From: Streptomyces avicenniae
GTDB lineage: Bacteria; Actinomycetota; Actinomycetes; Streptomycetales; Streptomycetaceae
Direction of reading: 5' to 3'
DNA length: 64,000 bases
Assembly: GCF_000719135.1 (NCBI RefSeq)
Contig: NZ_JOEK01000011.1
Span: 206,275-270,274, forward strand
The notes under the pieces are model-generated. The model was not told the origin of the DNA. It saw only the letters and a program-made list of their open reading frames with translations, and ran no database searches. Position 1 is the first letter of the stretch; every line of letters starts with the position of its first letter. Both the position numbers and the translations under genes were made by a program. This document shows, piece after piece, positions 1 to 9,113 of this stretch.

Positions 1-69
1 GCCGAGCTGGGCCCGGCGTACGAGCGGGAGGTCGTCCACCGCGACGACCTGGTGCTGCTGCGGCCGTGA
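1..69 (+). CDS. proB: Glutamate 5-kinase, C-terminal end (partial)
   Basis: Only the last 22 codons and the TGA are inside the window; the reading frame enters from the left edge. The visible residues (AELGPAYEREVVHRDDLVLL) match the end of the C-terminal PUA domain of actinobacterial ProB. The kinase makes glutamyl-5-phosphate, the first step of proline synthesis, and proA, the next enzyme, lies 0.7 kb downstream on the same strand with one small gene between. Identification rests on this short tail plus the context, so it is good but not certain. Confidence 0.75.
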   Translation, partial: AELGPAYEREVVHRDDLVLLRP

Positions 70-258
70 CGGATCGCGCCCGTCCGTGCCGACCGGGTGA
101 CCGCGGGCGGGCGTCCACGAGCGCAGATGTGTGAAAGACCGGTCTTTCCACGGAAGGTTCGGAAAACGGCCCACGCCGTGGCGCGTGAGCTGGTCAACTC
201 GTGCGGGGGCACCAGCCCGTACCCTTCCGTACGTTCGCACCATGTCAGGAGGCCGCCG

Positions 259-660
259 GTGAGACGACTGGCCAGCGTCGAGGGAGGCCGCCAGGGCCAC
301 GCGCCGACCCGACCCGACACCAGCCGCCTGTGGCACATCACCCTCAGCGTCGCCGGGCCCGCCGCGCCGCTGCCCGAGGTCAGACGCGGGCTCGAACAGC
401 TCGCCCACGACCACCCCTTCCTCCTGACCAGCCGCTACGCCCGCGACCGCGCGGAGATCCGGTACTGGGAGGAGGCCCGCGACCTGCACGACGCCGCCGC
501 CGTCGCGCTGCGGCTGTGGGGCGAGCACCGGCGCACGGCGGGGCTGCCGCCGTGGGAGATCGTCGGCCTTGAGGTCATCGGCCGCGAGACGTACCACCAG
601 CGCCTCGCCGAGGGGCACGGGCTCCCGGCGGCCGTGCCCGTGGGCGTGCACCCGTTCTGA
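259..660 (+). CDS. Conserved hypothetical protein between proB and proA
   Basis: A 133-residue soluble protein with no membrane segment. I chose the GTG at 259 because a strong ribosome-binding site (AGGAGG) sits about 7 bases upstream and the protein from here is well behaved; the same frame is open further upstream to 97, but that part looks non-coding. The sequence holds a region of about 90 residues ([23 protein letters not shown], then a Tyr/Trp-containing stretch around [23 protein letters not shown]), suggesting a small alpha/beta fold. I do not recognise a named family. Its position between two proline-synthesis genes is the usual one in Streptomyces but gives no function. Confidence 0.75.
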   Translation: MRRLASVEGGRQGHAPTRPDTSRLWHITLSVAGPAAPLPEVRRGLEQLAHDHPFLLTSRYARDRAEIRYWEEARDLHDAAAVALRLWGEHRRTAGLPPWEIVGLEVIGRETYHQRLAEGHGLPAAVPVGVHPF

Positions 661-734
661 CGGCCGCCGGTGCCCGGTGTCCACCCCTTGTCGCGCCGGT
701 CCGCCCGGCGGGGGGACGACCTAAGCTGTGGCCC

Positions 735-2021
735 ATGAGCGCCGCATCCACCGACACCGCGTCGTCCCCCGTCCTCGCCGCAGCCGCCCGCGCCAGGGAG
801 GCCGCCGCCGAGCTGGCCCCGCTGCCGCGCACCGCGCGCGACGCGGCGCTCCTCGCGGTCGCCGACGCCCTGGAGGCCAGGTCGGCCGAGATCGTCGCGG
901 CCAACGCCGAGGACCTCGCCCGCGCCCGCGCCGCTGGCACCCCCGACGGGATGATCGACCGGCTCACGCTCACCCCGCAGCGCATCGCCGCCATCGCCGC
1001 CGACGTGCGGCACATCGTGACGCTCGCCGACCCCGTCGGCGAGGTCGTACGCGGCTCGACGCTCCCCAACGGCCTCGAACTGCGCCAGGTCCGCGTGCCG
1101 CTCGGCGTCGTCGGGATCGTGTACGAGGGGCGGCCCAACGTCACGGTGGACGCCGCCGCCCTCTGCCTCAAGTCGGGCAACGCGGCCCTCCTGCGCGGCT
1201 CCTCGTCCGCGTACACCTCCAACACCGCGCTCGTCGGCGTGCTGCGCGACGCCGTCGTGAGCGCCGGGCTGCCCGCCGACGCCGTGCAGCTCGTGCCGGG
1301 CGAGAGCCGGGAGTCGGTGCGCGAACTGATGCGGGCGCGCGGCCTCGTGGACGTCCTCATCCCGCGCGGCGGCGCCTCGCTGATCCAGACCGTGGTGCGC
1401 GAGTCCACCGTGCCGGTCATCGAGACGGGCACCGGCAACTGCCACGTCTACGTGGACGCGGCGGCCGACCTCGACATGGCCGTGGACATCCTCGTCAACT
1501 CCAAGGCGCAGCGCCCCAGTGTGTGCAACGCGGCGGAGACCGTCCTCGTCCACGCGGACGTCGCCGACAGCTTCCTGCCGCGCGCCCTCGCCGCGCTCAC
1601 CGCGGCCGGGGTGACCGTGCACGGCGACGAGGCGTGGCAGAAGGCGGGCGCCGCCGCCGGGACCGAGGTCGTCCCGGCCACCGACGCGGACTGGGAGACC
1701 GAGTACCTGAGTTACGACATCGCCGCCGCCGTCGTGCCCGACCTGGACGCCGCCGTCGCGCACATCAGGCGCTGGACGTCCGGGCACACCGAGGCCGTCG
1801 TCACGCGCGACACCGCCGCCGCCCGGCGCTTCGTGTCCCGCATGGACTCGGCGGCCGTCATGGTCAACGCGTCCACCCGCTTCACGGACGGCGGGCGGTT
1901 CGGCTTCGGCGCCGAGATCGGCATCTCCACCCAGAAGCTGCACGCGCGCGGCCCGATGGGTCTCGCCGAGCTGACCTCCACGACGTATGTCGTCACAGGT
2001 GATGGTCACACCGTTGAGTGA
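735..2021 (+). CDS. proA: Glutamate-5-semialdehyde dehydrogenase (gamma-glutamyl phosphate reductase)
   Basis: A 428-residue cytosolic enzyme of normal length that reduces glutamyl-5-phosphate to glutamate-5-semialdehyde with NADPH, the second step of proline synthesis. The aldehyde-dehydrogenase-like fold is visible: [26 protein letters not shown] in the N-terminal half, the IPRGGASLI and ETGTGNCH segments, and the catalytic cysteine near residue 264 in [11 protein letters not shown]. The C-terminal [22 protein letters not shown] signature is intact. It starts with ATG at 735 and probably forms a unit with proB and the small gene between them. Confidence 0.97.
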   Translation: MSAASTDTASSPVLAAAARAREAAAELAPLPRTARDAALLAVADALEARSAEIVAANAEDLARARAAGTPDGMIDRLTLTPQRIAAIAADVRHIVTLADPVGEVVRGSTLPNGLELRQVRVPLGVVGIVYEGRPNVTVDAAALCLKSGNAALLRGSSSAYTSNTALVGVLRDAVVSAGLPADAVQLVPGESRESVRELMRARGLVDVLIPRGGASLIQTVVRESTVPVIETGTGNCHVYVDAAADLDMAVDILVNSKAQRPSVCNAAETVLVHADVADSFLPRALAALTAAGVTVHGDEAWQKAGAAAGTEVVPATDADWETEYLSYDIAAAVVPDLDAAVAHIRRWTSGHTEAVVTRDTAAARRFVSRMDSAAVMVNASTRFTDGGRFGFGAEIGISTQKLHARGPMGLAELTSTTYVVTGDGHTVE

Positions 2022-2058
2022 AATCCCAATGGCCCTCCCCCTCGTCCGGTATTCGGCC

Positions 2059-2064
2059 TACGCT
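2059..2064 (+). promoter_or_regulatory. -10 box for a leaderless transcript
   Basis: TACGCT ends 7 bases before the GTG at 2072, so transcription would begin at or next to the start codon. No ribosome-binding site is present. The same hexamer and spacing precede the paralogous gene at 3122. No convincing -35 is visible 17 bases upstream. Confidence 0.5.
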
Positions 2065-2071
2065 GGATGGC

Positions 2072-2983
2072 GTGCCGGACGACGTGGGGGGCCTGCCGTT
2101 CAGTGACGGCGACGGCCCCGACAGCGAAGACCGCCACGGGGCAGCCGACGAGGCATTCGCCGCCGTGGTACTGGACGAGGCGTTCGTCGATGCCGCCGCG
2201 ATACATGAACCGACCGCGGCCGAGCGGCTGCTGTACGCGGCCATGGAACGCGCCGAGGAACGTGAGCGTGAGCGCGACGCGGCCGACGAAGGGCCGGGCG
2301 CAGGGCCCCTGTTCTACCGCGACCCCGATCTCGACCCGGGCAGCTCCACGGGGCTCGCCGGGTTCGCCGCAGGGGACGACGCCGGTGGGCCGTCCGGAGC
2401 GGCGGACGGGCCCGACCCGTTCGGGAGGTTCGCGCGGTTCGACAACCGCGCCGCCCCCGACCCGGCGGACGACGACCCCGACGCGCTCGAAGCCCTCGAC
2501 GCGCTCGACGCCTTGGACGACGACGAGGCGGACGACGACGAGGACGACGAGGGCCGCTTCGACCGCTCCGACTACCTGAGCTACCTCCCGGAAGAACCCG
2601 AGGAACCCCTCGGCACCGACCCCCACGACCACGCCCCCGGCGGCCCGCACCCCGACCGGCGGCCCACGGTACGCGGCGGGGGCCGCGGCTTCTTCGACGC
2701 GCCACCGCCCCGCGCCGCGATATCCCGGGCCGCACCGCACGGCGCCGGTCCCGTGCGCTGGCAGCGGCCGGTGGCCTGCGTGCTGGCCATGGTGATGGGC
2801 CTGAGCGTCCTCGCGTTCGCCGTCATCGCGATCCAGCGCGCGGGCTCCTTCCCGTCGGGCGATCCCGACCCGCTGCCCCCTTCCCCCTCGGGCGACCCGG
2901 GGGACGCGGCCGGGGAGCCACCCCACGGCGACCGCCTCACCGGCCCGACGGCCGACGAGGACGGGCCCGGCGAGGGCTTCTAG
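2072..2983 (+). CDS. Single-pass membrane protein with long acidic cytoplasmic region (paralogue 1)
   Basis: A 303-residue protein. Residues about 1-220 are hydrophilic and very acidic, including Asp/Glu runs (ALDDDEADDDEDDE); one membrane segment follows near residues 230-250 (ACVLAMVMGLSVLAFAVIAI), then a short Pro/Gly-rich outer tail. Near the N-terminus it has VVLDEAFVDAAAIHEPTAAERL, closely matched by VFDESFVNAARIQEYSAQERL in the next gene, so the two are paralogues at this end. Such a pair is conserved between proA and nadD in Streptomyces; its function is unknown to me. The GTG at 2072 is chosen because a -10 box lies just upstream. Confidence 0.75.
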   Translation: MPDDVGGLPFSDGDGPDSEDRHGAADEAFAAVVLDEAFVDAAAIHEPTAAERLLYAAMERAEERERERDAADEGPGAGPLFYRDPDLDPGSSTGLAGFAAGDDAGGPSGAADGPDPFGRFARFDNRAAPDPADDDPDALEALDALDALDDDEADDDEDDEGRFDRSDYLSYLPEEPEEPLGTDPHDHAPGGPHPDRRPTVRGGGRGFFDAPPPRAAISRAAPHGAGPVRWQRPVACVLAMVMGLSVLAFAVIAIQRAGSFPSGDPDPLPPSPSGDPGDAAGEPPHGDRLTGPTADEDGPGEGF

Positions 2984-3086
2984 ACGGCCAAGGACGGGCC
3001 GCCGCAGTGCGTCCGTACACGCCACACGGGCGCACGTCCCGTGACCCCTCGTGCCTCGGTGTGCCGAAAGTCCCTCCTGCCGGGGC

Positions 3087-3115
3087 TTCTTGAACCAGCC
3101 CCGGCGTTCTACGCT
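3087..3115 (+). promoter_or_regulatory. Promoter for leaderless gene at 3122
   Basis: TTCTTG at 3087-3092 and TACGCT at 3110-3115 are separated by 17 bases. The -10 ends 6 bases before the GTG at 3122, so the mRNA is probably leaderless. Confidence 0.55.
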
Positions 3116-3121
3116 GGAGCG

Positions 3122-4192
3122 GTGGCCGGGCGTTACGACCCTCCTGGAGCATCCGGGAGTGCCCCGGGAGCCGGGGACGACGAGTACGGTGCGACCGTCT
3201 TCGACGAGTCGTTCGTCAACGCTGCCCGCATACAGGAGTATTCGGCGCAGGAACGCCTGGAGGACCACACCACGGCCGTGCGCCGCAGGCCGTCCGACGC
3301 GGCGGGGCCGCTGATACGCGCCGTGCCCCGGCAGGGCATAGCGCTCGCCGTCATCGTCCTGCTCGCCTTCGCCGCCGCCATCTACCTCGGCAGCCGCAAC
3401 CCGTACGGCGCCAGCGGGCGGCTCATCCCCGACCCGCCCTCGGGCACCACCGTCGTCCTCGCGCCGGGCGAGGACGTGCCGGGCGCGGCCGACGCCGAGT
3501 CCCTCTTCGAGAACAGCCCGGCGAGCGCCTTCGGCATCGGCCCCGGCGGCGTCGCCCTCCCCGACCCGCGCCCCACCGAGAACTTCTCCCGCGAACAGGT
3601 CCTCACCGCCCTGACGCTCGCCAAGGAGTACCTGGTGGCGAGCGCGCTCACCCCCGACGTGTACGCGGGCGCCACCGCCGTCCCCGTGCGGCAGCTCCTC
3701 GGCGAGGAGCAGCAGCGGCAGCTCGACGCCGCGCTCGCCGGGCGCGGCGGCCGGTCGGCGGCGACGGACTGGCTGGTCAGGTTCGACCCCGAGGAGGTCA
3801 CCCCGGCGGGCACCCAGGTGCGGGTGGACGGCCGGTTCACGTTCGCCGAGTCGGACGAGGACGTCCTCCAGGTCACCGGCCACCACGCCGTCGCCTACGC
3901 GCTCCAGCCCGCCGGTGAGCCGACCGCGCCCGTCGTCCTGTTCACGGTGCAGCGCGAGGTGCGGCTGCTGTTCGGCGACGACGAGCTGCGCGACCGCCGT
4001 ATCGTCCTGCGCCAGGTGGACACGCTTGCCGGCCCCATGGACTGCGCCAGCGACCCGGCGGACGCCCTGCACCCGCTGCTCGCCGGGCAGCACGCGTCCC
4101 TGCCCGGCACCTCGGGCATCGACCCGTACGAGCTGGAGGCCGAGCACCCCGTGCTGTGCGCGGCGTACGCGCCGGGCGGCGCCGTCTCCTGA
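3122..4192 (+). CDS. Single-pass membrane protein with extracytoplasmic domain (paralogue 2)
   Basis: A 356-residue protein. A short cytoplasmic part carries the motif VFDESFVNAARIQEYSAQERL shared with the previous gene. One membrane segment lies near residues 65-85 (GIALAVIVLLAFAAAIYLGS), followed by an outer domain of about 260 residues with two cysteines near the end (PMDCASDP and PVLCAAYAP), possibly a disulfide. The start at GTG 3122 follows a promoter by 6 bases; an upstream in-frame start at 3041 would add residues that cover the promoter. Known as a conserved Streptomyces membrane protein family; role not established from sequence. Confidence 0.78.
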   Translation: MAGRYDPPGASGSAPGAGDDEYGATVFDESFVNAARIQEYSAQERLEDHTTAVRRRPSDAAGPLIRAVPRQGIALAVIVLLAFAAAIYLGSRNPYGASGRLIPDPPSGTTVVLAPGEDVPGAADAESLFENSPASAFGIGPGGVALPDPRPTENFSREQVLTALTLAKEYLVASALTPDVYAGATAVPVRQLLGEEQQRQLDAALAGRGGRSAATDWLVRFDPEEVTPAGTQVRVDGRFTFAESDEDVLQVTGHHAVAYALQPAGEPTAPVVLFTVQREVRLLFGDDELRDRRIVLRQVDTLAGPMDCASDPADALHPLLAGQHASLPGTSGIDPYELEAEHPVLCAAYAPGGAVS

Positions 4193-4383
4193 CGCCCCGC
4201 CGCCGTCCCGCGCCGCCCCCCGCGGCCGGGCGTTTCCCCGGGCGTCACGGCGGATTCCCGCCGATTCCGCGCCGCCTCGGCGTCCCGGGGGTGGGGGCGG
4301 GAGGCCGGGGCGCGCGGCTCCGCTTACGATGACCCTACGTTTCAGCAGTCCGCCCCGTCCCCGGATACCGGATAGGCCAGCCC

Positions 4384-4557
4384 ATGACTCCGCTGCTCCA
4401 GCCCGCCGCCGAAGCCCTGACGCTGCTCGCCAGCGAGGAGGGCGGCGGCCACGGCCACGGACACGACAGCCTGAACCCGTACGCCATCGGCGGCGGCGCG
4501 CTCCTCGCGCTGCTGGTCCTCCTGTGGATCACGACGCGCCTCAACCGCGACCGCTGA
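4384..4557 (+). CDS. Small membrane protein upstream of nadD
   Basis: A 57-residue protein starting at ATG 4384. It has an amphipathic N-terminus, a His/Gly-rich stretch (GGGHGHGHD) at residues 20-28, one membrane helix ([19 protein letters not shown]) at about 33-51 and a positive end (RLNRDR). The His cluster could bind a metal, but that is inference. It ends 7 bases before the nadD start, so the two are probably co-transcribed. A small membrane protein of this type is regularly found before nadD in Streptomyces. Confidence 0.75.
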   Translation: MTPLLQPAAEALTLLASEEGGGHGHGHDSLNPYAIGGGALLALLVLLWITTRLNRDR

Positions 4558-4564
4558 GCCCGCC

Positions 4565-5203
4565 GTGCGAGACCGGATAGGCACACCGGGCAAGCGGCGG
4601 ATCGGGGTGATGGGCGGCACGTTCGACCCGGTCCACCACGGTCACCTGGTCGCCGCCAGCGAGGTGGCGGCCCGGTTCGCACTGGACGAGGTCGTGTTCG
4701 TGCCGACGGGCCAGCCCTGGCAGAAGGAACACCGGGAGGTCTCCGCGCCCGAGGACCGCTACCTGATGACGGTCATCGCCACGGCGTCCAACCCGCAGTT
4801 CTCCGTCAGCCGCACCGACATCGACCGCGGCGGCCGGACGTACACCATCGACACGCTGCGCGACCTGCGTGCCGAACACCCCGATGACGACCTGTTCTTC
4901 ATCACGGGCGCCGACGCGCTGGCCCAGATCCTCGGCTGGCGCGACGCGGCGGAACTCTTCTCCCTCGCCCACTTCATCGGCGTGACGCGGCCCGGCCACG
5001 TCCTCGCCGACCCGGGCCTGCCCAGCGGCGGCGTCTCGCTCATCGAGGTGCCCGCCCTGGCGATCTCCTCCACGGACTGCCGGGAGCGGGTGGCGAGGGG
5101 CGACCCCGTCTGGTATCTGGTGCCGGACGGCGTGGTGCGCTACATCAGCAAACGCGCGCTCTACCGCGACGACCCGGACGCGACGACGGGTGTCACGGCC
5201 TGA
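4565..5203 (+). CDS. nadD: Nicotinate-nucleotide adenylyltransferase
   Basis: A 212-residue cytosolic enzyme that joins nicotinate mononucleotide and ATP to make deamido-NAD, an essential step of NAD synthesis. The nucleotidyltransferase signature [11 protein letters not shown] is at residues 17-27 and the second phosphate-binding motif ISSTDCR at about 167-173. Length is normal for the family. It starts with GTG at 4565, 7 bases after the small membrane gene, and is followed by an LCP-like gene and rsfS in the usual actinobacterial order. Confidence 0.96.
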   Translation: MRDRIGTPGKRRIGVMGGTFDPVHHGHLVAASEVAARFALDEVVFVPTGQPWQKEHREVSAPEDRYLMTVIATASNPQFSVSRTDIDRGGRTYTIDTLRDLRAEHPDDDLFFITGADALAQILGWRDAAELFSLAHFIGVTRPGHVLADPGLPSGGVSLIEVPALAISSTDCRERVARGDPVWYLVPDGVVRYISKRALYRDDPDATTGVTA

Positions 5204-5225
5204 TCCCCACGGAAGGGCGGCATTG

Positions 5226-6953
5226 GTGAACGACCGGCAGGACCCGTACGGGGGGCAGCAGATCTACGGCTACGACGAGTACGGTCGGCCGTTGTACGGC
5301 CCCGGCGGCGACGAGCAGCCGCCCGAGGGGCAGCAGTACCAGGCCCCCGTGCAGGGGCAGGACGCCTACCAGCAGCAGGGGCAGGGGTACTACCAGCAGG
5401 GCTATCACCAGGGCTACGACGGGGGTTACGCGCAGCAGGGCGGCCAGCAGGGGTACGCCGACTACGGCACGGCCCCGAGCTACGGCGGGCAGGACGCGCA
5501 GGCTTACCAGGCCCCGTACCAGCCGCAGCAGCCGCAGACACCGCAGCAGCCCGACCCGTACGGCGGCTGGGACACCGGCACCGCCCAGCAGCCCGCCGTG
5601 CAGGACACCCCCGAGCCGCCCGTCCCGCCGCAGCGCCCCGCCGAGGCGCGCCCCGAGCCGTCCCCCGCCCCCCGCCGTACGGACGGGCCGGGCGAGTCCG
5701 ACGACCCCGAGTACCGCACCGAGCAGTTCGCCTTCGTCGATGAGGAGGACGAGCAGGGCGAGGACGTCATCGACTGGCTCAAGTTCAGCGAGAGCCGCAC
5801 CGAACGCCGCGAGGAGGCCAAGCGCCGCGGCAAGTCCCGCCGCCGTCTCCTCGTGATCACCCTCGTCCTCGCCGTCCTCGGCGGCGTCGGCGGCCTGTGG
5901 GCCACCGGCAACCTCCCCGGCGTCGCCGGTCCTGGCGAGGAGGGCACGGGCGGCCCCGGCGGCGAGGCGCGCGACGTCATCCTCGTCCACCTGCGGCCCG
6001 TGGACTCCGACGTCAGCTCCACCGCCCTGCTCGTCGCCGACGGCGGCGCGGGCACCGGCACCACGCTCCTCCTGCCCGGCGACCTCGCCGTCATCGCCGA
6101 GGGCACCGGCACCACCCTCACCCAGGCCGTCGCCGAGGAGGGCACCACCGCCGTGCAGGACGCGGTCGGCGGCCTCCTCGGCGCCGAGATCGTCGGCACC
6201 TGGCGCCTCGACACCCCCTACCTCGAACGGCTCGTGGACCTCGTCGGCGGCGTCAGGCTCGACACCGACACCGACGTGCCGGGCGAGAACGGCGAGCCCC
6301 TCGTCTCCCAGGCCGAGGACACCCGCCTGTCCGGGCAGCTCGCCGTCGCCTACGCCACCTACCGCGGCCCCGACGAGCCCGCCACCGCCCAGCTCGACCG
6401 CTTCGGCCAGGTCATGCAGGCCGTCCTGTCCGCCCTGCCCACCGGGCGCGACGAGGCCACCGAGGTCGTCCGCTCCCTCGAACAGATCGTCGTCCCGCCG
6501 CTCGGCGTCGAGGAGCTGGGCGCCAGCCTCGCCACCCTCGCCGGCTACGCGCAGGACGACGCCTACACCACCACCGTCCTGCCCGCGGAGGAGGACGGCA
6601 CGATCAGCGACGAGACGGCCGACGGCCTCGTCGCCGACGTCCTGGGCGGCACGGTCAGCGACGTGGGGCTCGACGGCGTGGTCCGCGTCGGCGTCAGGGA
6701 CGCCACCGGCGTCGAGGGCAGCGCGGAGGAGGCCCGCATCGCGCTCGTCAACGGCGGCTTCACCGTCGTGGACGCCAGGCCCACCGACGACACGGCCGAG
6801 ACGTCCCAGGTCACCTACGCGGACGAGGCCGACCAGCCGACCGCGCTGGAGGCCGCGCGCACCCTGGGCCTGCCCGAGGACGCCGTCGTCCAGGGCGACC
6901 CGGCGGGCAATGCCGATGTGACGATCGTCCTGGGCGGGGATTATGGACAGTGA
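5226..6953 (+). CDS. LytR-CpsA-Psr-like membrane protein with LytR C-terminal domain; catalytic residues apparently lost
   Basis: A 575-residue protein. Residues 1-110 are Gln/Tyr/Gly-rich and disordered; a basic patch (KRRGKSRRR) precedes one membrane helix near 210-228. The outer part resembles an LCP domain in the LVDLVGGVRLDTDTDV and LSGQLAVAYATYRG segments, followed by a LytR_C-like domain at the end. Several residues that active LCP ligases need look replaced: the usual PRD motif reads LLPGDL, and the Arg/Gln-rich segment after the Tyr-x-Arg motif reads ATAQLDRFGQ. It may therefore be a non-catalytic homologue. GTG 5226 is used; the TTG just before it is an alternative. Confidence 0.8.
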   Translation: MNDRQDPYGGQQIYGYDEYGRPLYGPGGDEQPPEGQQYQAPVQGQDAYQQQGQGYYQQGYHQGYDGGYAQQGGQQGYADYGTAPSYGGQDAQAYQAPYQPQQPQTPQQPDPYGGWDTGTAQQPAVQDTPEPPVPPQRPAEARPEPSPAPRRTDGPGESDDPEYRTEQFAFVDEEDEQGEDVIDWLKFSESRTERREEAKRRGKSRRRLLVITLVLAVLGGVGGLWATGNLPGVAGPGEEGTGGPGGEARDVILVHLRPVDSDVSSTALLVADGGAGTGTTLLLPGDLAVIAEGTGTTLTQAVAEEGTTAVQDAVGGLLGAEIVGTWRLDTPYLERLVDLVGGVRLDTDTDVPGENGEPLVSQAEDTRLSGQLAVAYATYRGPDEPATAQLDRFGQVMQAVLSALPTGRDEATEVVRSLEQIVVPPLGVEELGASLATLAGYAQDDAYTTTVLPAEEDGTISDETADGLVADVLGGTVSDVGLDGVVRVGVRDATGVEGSAEEARIALVNGGFTVVDARPTDDTAETSQVTYADEADQPTALEAARTLGLPEDAVVQGDPAGNADVTIVLGGDYGQ

Positions 6954-7034
6954 CCCCGCCCGAGGCCGTGAGACCCTGGGAGACCACGCCCCGGCCACCG
7001 GGCCGGCCATGAGAACGAGGAGACAGCCGCACCT

Positions 7035-7478
7035 GTGACCGCCACGGACCGCGCCAAGGAACTGGTCGGCGTCGCTGCCCAGGCCGCCGCCGACAAGCTC
7101 GCGCACGACATCATCGCCTACGACGTCAGCGACGTCCTCGCCATCACCGACGCCTTCGTCCTGGCCTCCGCGCCCAACGACCGGCAGGTCCGCGCCATCG
7201 TGGACGGCGTCGAGGAGGCCCTGCGCACCCACTGCGACGCCAAGCCCGTGCGCCGCGAGGGCGAGCGCGACGGCCGCTGGATCCTCCTCGACTACGTGGA
7301 CATCGTCGTCCACGTCCAGCACTCCGAGGAGCGGGTCTTCTACGCCCTGGAGCGGCTGTGGAAGGACTGCCCGGAGCTCGACCTCCCGGCCGACGCCGAG
7401 GCCACCCGCACCAAGGGCGCCGAGCGCGCCGAGGAGCAGCCCGCGGCCACCGGCGCCCCTGGCGGTGAGTTCAGCTGA
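7035..7478 (+). CDS. rsfS: Ribosome silencing factor RsfS (Iojap)
   Basis: A 147-residue cytosolic protein starting at GTG 7035. It contains the typical core: DVSDVLAITDAFVLASAPNDRQVRAI and, later, GRWILLDYVDIVVHVQHSEERVFYALERLW. RsfS binds ribosomal protein uL14 on the large subunit and blocks subunit joining when nutrients are short. The last 35 residues are a variable Ala/Glu-rich tail. Its stop codon overlaps the probable CTG start of the next gene (CTGA), so translation of the two is likely coupled. Confidence 0.95.
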   Translation: MTATDRAKELVGVAAQAAADKLAHDIIAYDVSDVLAITDAFVLASAPNDRQVRAIVDGVEEALRTHCDAKPVRREGERDGRWILLDYVDIVVHVQHSEERVFYALERLWKDCPELDLPADAEATRTKGAERAEEQPAATGAPGGEFS

Positions 7479-8125
7479 GCGGCACGTCCGGTGCCCCCCG
7501 CCGCGTCATCCTGTGGCGGCACGGCCAGACCGCGTGGAACCTGGAGGACCGCTTCCAGGGCCAGCTCGACATCGACCTGACCGACACCGGACGCGCCCAG
7601 GCCCGGCGCGCCGCCCGGCAGCTCGCCACCCTCGCGCCGCACGCCGTCATCTGCTCCGACCTGCGCCGCACCCGTGACACGGCGGCCGAGCTGTCCGCCG
7701 TCACCGGCCTCGACGTCACGTACGACGAGGCGCTGCGTGAGACGTACGCGGGGGAGTGGCAGGGGCTCACGCACACCGAGATCCAGGCGCGCTTCGCCGA
7801 CCAGTACGCCGCCTGGCGGCGCGGCGAGCCCGTGCGGCGCGGCGGCGGCGAGCTGGAGACCGAGGTCGCCGACCGGGCCGCCACCCTCGTCGAGCGCACC
7901 GTCGAGAAGCTGCCGCCCGGCGCGGTGCTGGTCGTGGTCAGCCACGGCGGCACGATCCGCACCACCATCGGACGGCTCCTCGGGCTGCCGTCGCAGAGCT
8001 GGGAGGCCCTTGGCGGGCTGACCAACTGCTGCTGGTCCGTGCTCGGCGAGAGCGTCCGCGGCTGGCGCCTGCTGGAGCACAACGCCAGCTCCCTGCCCGA
8101 GGCCGCCATCGGCGACGACGTCTGA
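7475..8125 (+). CDS. Histidine phosphatase / phosphoglycerate-mutase family protein with probable CTG start
   Basis: A 216-residue protein of the histidine-phosphatase superfamily. The RHG motif is at residues 15-17 (LWRHGQTAWN), with the second catalytic histidine in VVVSHGGT at residue 157. The frame is closed by a TGA at 7466-7468, and no ATG, GTG or TTG lies between that stop and the RHG motif. The only plausible start is CTG 7475, which overlaps the rsfS stop as CTGA and has a good ribosome-binding site (GGCGGTGA) 6 bases upstream. A gene of this kind follows rsfS in Streptomyces; the substrate is not known. Confidence 0.88.
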   Translation: MSGTSGAPRRVILWRHGQTAWNLEDRFQGQLDIDLTDTGRAQARRAARQLATLAPHAVICSDLRRTRDTAAELSAVTGLDVTYDEALRETYAGEWQGLTHTEIQARFADQYAAWRRGEPVRRGGGELETEVADRAATLVERTVEKLPPGAVLVVVSHGGTIRTTIGRLLGLPSQSWEALGGLTNCCWSVLGESVRGWRLLEHNASSLPEAAIGDDV

Positions 8126-8168
8126 GCCCCGTTCCCGTTCCCCGTTCCGCGGAGCGCCGCGCCGGGGG

Positions 8169-9005
8169 TCAGACGGCGCCCGTGCGCTCCAGCAGCAGGT
8201 CGAGGCGGCGCTGCTGCGTCGCGTCCTCCGTGAAGAACACGTCCATCCGCGCCTCCGGCATGCCGTCCACCGACAGCGACTGCAACCGCGTCCTGATCTC
8301 GCCCAGCATCGCGTGCCGGAAGATCTTGGGCCGCGGCCCCGGCGGCACCACGTCGCCGTTCGCCCACATCTGCGCGAACTCGGCGCTCCCGCGCGTCAGT
8401 TCGGCGATGAACGCCTCCCACACCGGCTCGCCCGCGTGGTTGCCGTACGACCAGCGCAGCGTCGCCACCAGCCGCCGCCGCTCCGGCTCGGTCAGCACGA
8501 TCGGACAGTCCCCGCCGCCCTCGCCGCAGAACACCGTCCGCAGCACGTTCCGGCCCGGCCGCGCGCTGCTCAGCGCGGCGTAGGCCCGGTTCAGCCCCAG
8601 CGCGTCGAAACGGGCGCTCAGCACGACCGCCGGGAGCGGGTGGAGCGCGTCCAGGATGCCCTGCACGTCCCGCGGCAGCTCCGCGCCCGCCGTCGCCTCC
8701 GCGCCCGACCCGCCGTCGTGCGGCACCTCCGCCAGGTGGTAGAGATGCTGCCGCTCGGCCTGGTCGAGCCGCAGCGTCCGCGCCACCGCGTCCAGCACCT
8801 GCGCGCTCACGTTGATCGGCCTGCCCTGCTCCAGCCACGTGTACCACGTCACACCGACACCGGCGAGCTGCGCGACCTCCTCACGCCGCAGCCCCGGCGT
8901 CCGCCGCCGGAAGCCCGGCGGCATCCCGACGTCCTCCGGCCTGATCCGGCCGCGCCTGCTCCGCAGGAACGCCCCCAGCTCCGGCCGCCGCCGTGTCGTC
9001 GTCAT
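8169..9005 (-). CDS. XRE/MmyB-type transcriptional regulator
   Basis: A 278-residue DNA-binding protein. The helix-turn-helix is at about residues 8-75 (FRRRTPGLRREEVAQLAGVGVTWYTWLEQGR), typical of the actinobacterial MmyB family, and the rest matches the MmyB-like ligand-binding domain (LSARFDALGLNRAYAAL; ending ARMDVFFTEDATQQRRLDLL). The ATG at 9005 is preceded by GGAGG at a good distance. It is divergent from an MFS exporter gene 108 bases away, the common arrangement for a regulator that controls the transporter in response to a small molecule. Confidence 0.87.
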   Translation of the reverse strand: MTTTRRRPELGAFLRSRRGRIRPEDVGMPPGFRRRTPGLRREEVAQLAGVGVTWYTWLEQGRPINVSAQVLDAVARTLRLDQAERQHLYHLAEVPHDGGSGAEATAGAELPRDVQGILDALHPLPAVVLSARFDALGLNRAYAALSSARPGRNVLRTVFCGEGGGDCPIVLTEPERRRLVATLRWSYGNHAGEPVWEAFIAELTRGSAEFAQMWANGDVVPPGPRPKIFRHAMLGEIRTRLQSLSVDGMPEARMDVFFTEDATQQRRLDLLLERTGAV

Positions 9006-9113
9006 GGCCACCTCCCCAGCTTCCTCCCCGGCCGGGCGCCCAGCCAGGTGTCCGCCACTACCAGTATCGAGCGGCTCTCGTTACCCGTACCGGCCCGGCC
9101 GGAGGGTGGGGGC

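Noticed and set aside
2006..4147. 713-codon minus-strand open frame opposite the two membrane-protein genes
   Set aside because: It is the high-GC shadow of the plus-strand genes: no ribosome-binding site and an Arg/Gly/Val-rich translation without domains.
5193..7322. 709-codon minus-strand open frame opposite the LCP-like gene
   Set aside because: Shadow frame produced by GC-biased codons on the other strand.
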